A stretch of 64,000 nucleotides of DNA from Ardenticatenales bacterium (GTDB taxonomy: Bacteria > Chloroflexota > Anaerolineae > Promineifilales > Promineifilaceae): NCBI GenBank assembly GCA_020634515.1, contig JACKBL010000001.1:62001-126000 (forward strand), given 5' to 3'. A program made the translations under genes and the position numbers. Below are positions 61,640 through 64,000 of this stretch, piece after piece. The notes under the pieces were generated by a model. It searched no databases, was not told the origin of the DNA, and worked only from the letters and a program-made list of their open reading frames with translations. The number at the start of each line of letters is the position of its first letter. Position 1 is the stretch's first letter.

Positions 61640-61950
61640 CTTGTACTACCTCCACGATGGCATTTTGAGGAATTTGAACCAACTTGGGACGCATCAGTCC
61701 GCCGGAAAATTTTGAAAGCTCCGCGGACCGACCCGCGCCCGGCGATGGGCCGCGCCCGGCAATGGGCCGCGCCCGGCAATGGGCCGCGCCCGGCAATGGG
61801 CCGCGCCCGGCAATGGGCACATCATCTGGGCCAAAGCGTGTTTTGCGTAGAAACAACTCGGATGCCCGTCATGCGACGCACCGACAAACAGCGTTTCTAT
61901 CGTGCAATACCCTGGGCTTGCGTTACACCTGAATCGGATACCCGTGCGGA
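61640..61950. other. Spacer between the two csp genes
   Basis: Holds the 17-bp tandem repeat array (61734-61818) and about 100 bp of unremarkable sequence. It would form part of the leader of cold-shock gene 1. Confidence 0.6.
61734..61818. repeat. 17-bp tandem repeat, five copies
   Basis: The unit CGCGCCCGGCAATGGGC starts at 61734, 61751, 61768, 61785 and 61802. Only the first copy differs (one base), so the array is young or maintained. It has no spacers, so it is not a CRISPR. Confidence 0.93.
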
Positions 61951-62166
61951 TCAGAAGGCTGCCTGCTGTACGCGGACGTTGCGCGCCTGTGGGCCGCGTC
62001 CCTGGTCTATCACTTCGAAGCTGACTTTGTCTCCCTCGTAGAGATTCCGATAGCCATCTCCTTCAATGGCGGAATAATGAACAAACACCTCCGCGCCTTC
62101 CTCATCTGGTTGAATAAAACCATACCCTTTGAGACGGCTAAACCACTTTACCGTACCTGTTTTCAT
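61951..62166 (-). CDS. Cold-shock domain protein 2
   Basis: I use ATG 62166 (71 residues), MKTGTVKWFSRLKGYGFIQ. RNP motifs are as in the neighbouring copy (EVFVHYSAIEGDGYRNLYEG, GPQARNV). An upstream in-frame start would add six unconserved residues. The two proteins are alike over their whole length. Confidence 0.94.
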   Translation of the reverse strand: MKTGTVKWFSRLKGYGFIQPDEEGAEVFVHYSAIEGDGYRNLYEGDKVSFEVIDQGRGPQARNVRVQQAAF

Positions 62167-62875
62167 GACGAATCTACCTGTCAATAAGCCCGACAGAGGG
62201 CAGTGGCTGAAGAGCCTTCCTATGATTTATACATCCCAGGGATTAACTTGCAGATTAGACTCCGCTGATTAACCCAACATAACACGAGGGCGAAGGGTAT
62301 TCAAGCAAATGTTCACGCTTTTTTTACGTTCGCGGGTGAAATGTACGTTAAGGTCTGATGATGAAATCATGTATGGAATTGCCTCGTCAGTTTGCAGGAA
62401 CGGTGAGGAAACAACTTCGTTGTCTTGTTTAATTTCCGTTCCTACGGGGTGCGGCGAAAATGCCGGCATGATCACACCGTAAGCACGAGCCTAGCAACTA
62501 TTCAACACCATCTTCCCGGAAGCTGTTTTGATGCAAAATGACATGTAATGAAACGCTTTGGGTCTGAAATTGAGCTTCCGGGAAAGTTTCTTGACATTTG
62601 TTTCTTCCATGCTATCATCCTGCCCAATAAACTTTTTATCATTTTCTTGAGGTTTAATCCATGTTCCATTGCAGGTGTATGAAGCGAGGGAGTTAGCTGC
62701 CTTCGTCTTCAACCGGCGTTGATGTATTTGCCGGCACTTTCCTGATAAAACGAGAGACGACGGTGGCTGCTACCCTCGCGACTTTCCCAAGTCGTTCATC
62801 GGGTGCATGGCCTTTGCGGGCCGCCACCGTTTTTTGCTGCCTTGTCTGCTCCAATCATCAGGATAACCGTGCAAA
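62167..62875. other. Spacer between csp 2 and cysM
   Basis: It contains a family D hairpin (62355-62390) followed by GGAACGGTGAGGAAACAACTTCG, an inverted repeat with CTTCCCGGAAGC (62512-62523) and CTTCCGGGAAAG (62574-62585), and a possible attenuator near the cysM start. A short reverse open frame here overlaps the repeats and I do not call it. Confidence 0.55.
62760..62835 (+). promoter_or_regulatory. Possible attenuator hairpin in the cysM leader
   Basis: ACGGTGGC (62760-62767) can pair with GCCACCGT (62823-62830), which is followed by a T-run. Between them are 55 bases with other pairing options. The position 40 bp before cysM suggests a leader that may end transcription conditionally. 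I could not match it to a known riboswitch or T-box. Confidence 0.4.
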
Positions 62876-63838
62876 ATGCTCACTAGAACATTGGAAAACA
62901 CTGCTCCCCTGCTTTTCTCCCCCCGTCAACCGCGAAATCGCCTGGAAGACCAGGTAGGTCATACCCCTCTGTTATGGCTACGTCGTGTGGCGGAAGATGC
63001 CGGCATCTCCCCCCACGTCACCCTCTACGCCAAAGCAGAATGGTTCAACCCCAGCGGCTCCATCAAAGACCGCCCCGCCCTCAACATCATCCGCGCCGCC
63101 GAAGAACAGGGCGCGCTGCGCCCCGGCATGACCCTCCTTGACGCCACCTCCGGCAACATGGGCATCGCCTACGCCATGCTCGGCGCGGCCCGTGGCTACC
63201 ACGTTCGCCTCACGCTGCCCGGCAACGCCAGCCCCGAACGCATCGCCATCCTGCGCGCCTATGGCGCCGAACTCATCTTCACCGATCCCCTGGAAGGGTC
63301 CGACGGAGCCATCGTTGCCGCCCGCGACCTGGTAGCTCAGGGAGACCCCCACGTCTACTATGCCAACCAATACGACAATCCCGCCAACTGGCAGGCTCAT
63401 TACTTCACCACCGCCAACGAAATTTGGGAACAAACGGAGGGGCGGATCACCCATTTCGTAGCCGCGCTGGGCACGGGCGGCACGTTCACGGGCACATCGC
63501 GCCGTCTGAAAGAACTAAACCCGCGCATTCAATGCATCTCCCTGCAGCCGGACAGTCCCTTCCACGGATTGGAGGGGCTGAAGCACATGCCCACGGCCAT
63601 CCAACCCGGCATCTACGATCCGGGCGCAGCCGACGTAGACGCCGTCGTGCGCACGGAAACCGCCTACCGCATGGCCCGCGAACTGGCCCGCCGTGAAGGG
63701 CTGTTCCTGGGTATCTCCGCCGCCGCCGCCGTCGTTGGGGCCGTGGAAACAGCGCGACGGCTTGATGCGGGGGTCGTGGTGACGATCCTGCCCGACAATG
63801 GCTTCAAGTATCTTAGCGACCGTTTCTGGCAGGAGTAA
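62876..63838 (+). CDS. cysM: Cysteine synthase (CysK/CysM family)
   Basis: A 320-residue PLP fold-type II enzyme. The PLP lysine is in NPSGSIKDRPALN, the substrate loop is DATSGNMGIAYAM, the glycine-rich phosphate loop is ALGTGGTFTGTSR, and the end is ILPDNGFKYLS. The sequence around PSGSIKDRP resembles the CysM type. The next gene encodes a JAMM peptidase of the Mec type, as in the mycobacterial mec-cysO-cysM cluster, so the sulfur donor may be a thiocarboxylated carrier protein. The exact acceptor (O-acetyl- or O-phosphoserine) is inferred, not shown. Confidence 0.88.
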   Translation: MLTRTLENTAPLLFSPRQPRNRLEDQVGHTPLLWLRRVAEDAGISPHVTLYAKAEWFNPSGSIKDRPALNIIRAAEEQGALRPGMTLLDATSGNMGIAYAMLGAARGYHVRLTLPGNASPERIAILRAYGAELIFTDPLEGSDGAIVAARDLVAQGDPHVYYANQYDNPANWQAHYFTTANEIWEQTEGRITHFVAALGTGGTFTGTSRRLKELNPRIQCISLQPDSPFHGLEGLKHMPTAIQPGIYDPGAADVDAVVRTETAYRMARELARREGLFLGISAAAAVVGAVETARRLDAGVVVTILPDNGFKYLSDRFWQE

Positions 63839-63842
63839 CGCA

Positions 63843-64000
63843 ATGCTTAAACTTTCCCCTACCGTGTACGAAGCGATTAAGGCGCATGGCGCGGCCTCCT
63901 ATCCCGATGAAGGCTGCGGACTGCTGCTGGGAGAGACCACGGGCGCGCATAGGCTGGCCGTGGCGATTTTCCCTGTACCCAATACGTGGCCGGAGGAAGC
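63843..64000 (+). CDS. JAMM/Mov34 metallopeptidase, 5' part only
   Basis: The first 52 codons, open to the window edge, read IKAHGAASYPDEGCGLLLGE. This is the N-terminal signature of Mec-type JAMM peptidases with the catalytic Glu in YPDEGCG. The HxH...D metal site would lie beyond the window. Characterised relatives release cysteine from a sulfur-carrier protein (CysO) after CysM has acted. It starts 4 bp after cysM, so the two genes are one operon. Confidence 0.82.
   Translation, partial: MLKLSPTVYEAIKAHGAASYPDEGCGLLLGETTGAHRLAVAIFPVPNTWPEE

Noticed and set aside
61734..61818. CRISPR array
   Set aside because: The repeats are directly adjacent with no spacers and no cas genes are present.
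62491..62712. 73-codon reverse open frame
   Set aside because: It overlaps the dispersed CTTCCCGGAAGC inverted repeat and lacks a ribosome site or recognisable domain.
62680..62875. SAM riboswitch or T-box upstream of cysM
   Set aside because: The conserved SAM-I core and the T-box TGGNACC bulge are not found; only a generic hairpin with a T-run is seen.

Overview
This is a GC-rich bacterial chromosome segment, probably from the Chloroflexota (Anaerolineae-like). That assignment is inference: it rests on gene content and style (threonine-proline stalks, a receiver/ParA-type fusion, a fused MrpAB subunit) and not on any marker gene. There is no rRNA. Two tRNA genes are present: Leu-CAA and Pro-CGG.

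Layout. Positions 1-6300 hold a NYN/OST-HTH protein, two perfect ParB-type parS palindromes, a small membrane protein, a methyltransferase, a penicillin-acylase-type hydrolase and a DNA adenine methylase. Positions 6400-18430 form a large SpvB/RHS polymorphic-toxin locus. Its long RHS gene is broken into three frames by an apparent one-base insertion and by a 23-bp tandem duplication. It ends in a SleB-like wall-hydrolase tip and is followed by a lipoprotein. Downstream lie two displaced RHS C-terminal cassettes. One carries a barnase-like RNase with a barstar immunity gene. The other carries an unassigned, possibly nuclease-type toxin with a small zinc-ribbon protein. Positions 18541-21608 are a wreck of nested transposons (an IS1-like element inside IS630, then an IS21 fragment) that also destroyed a second copy of the lipoprotein gene.

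Positions 21600-44700 hold mostly housekeeping or regulatory genes: paired membrane proteins, tRNA-Leu, an ECF sigma factor with a probable membrane anti-sigma factor, Nudix, an AONS/SPT-type PLP enzyme, thioesterase, XdhC, an MBL-fold hydrolase, CheY, FolD, a receiver-ParA fusion, HemW, DUF427, NfeD and a marR-ABC-ABC exporter operon. Positions 45300-64000 hold a kelch protein, SbcD-SbcC, tRNA-Pro, an Mrp Na+/H+ antiporter operon with fused MrpAB, RecD2, two cold-shock proteins, and cysM followed by a JAMM peptidase, an arrangement that points to the sulfur-carrier-protein route to cysteine.

The intergenic DNA is packed with short palindromic elements. At least two families look like non-autonomous transposons with GTAACT-type ends and 8-bp target duplications, and some are nested inside others. 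The octamer TGCCGGCA occurs about 60 times across genes and spacers, far above chance, much like the HIP1 palindrome of cyanobacteria.
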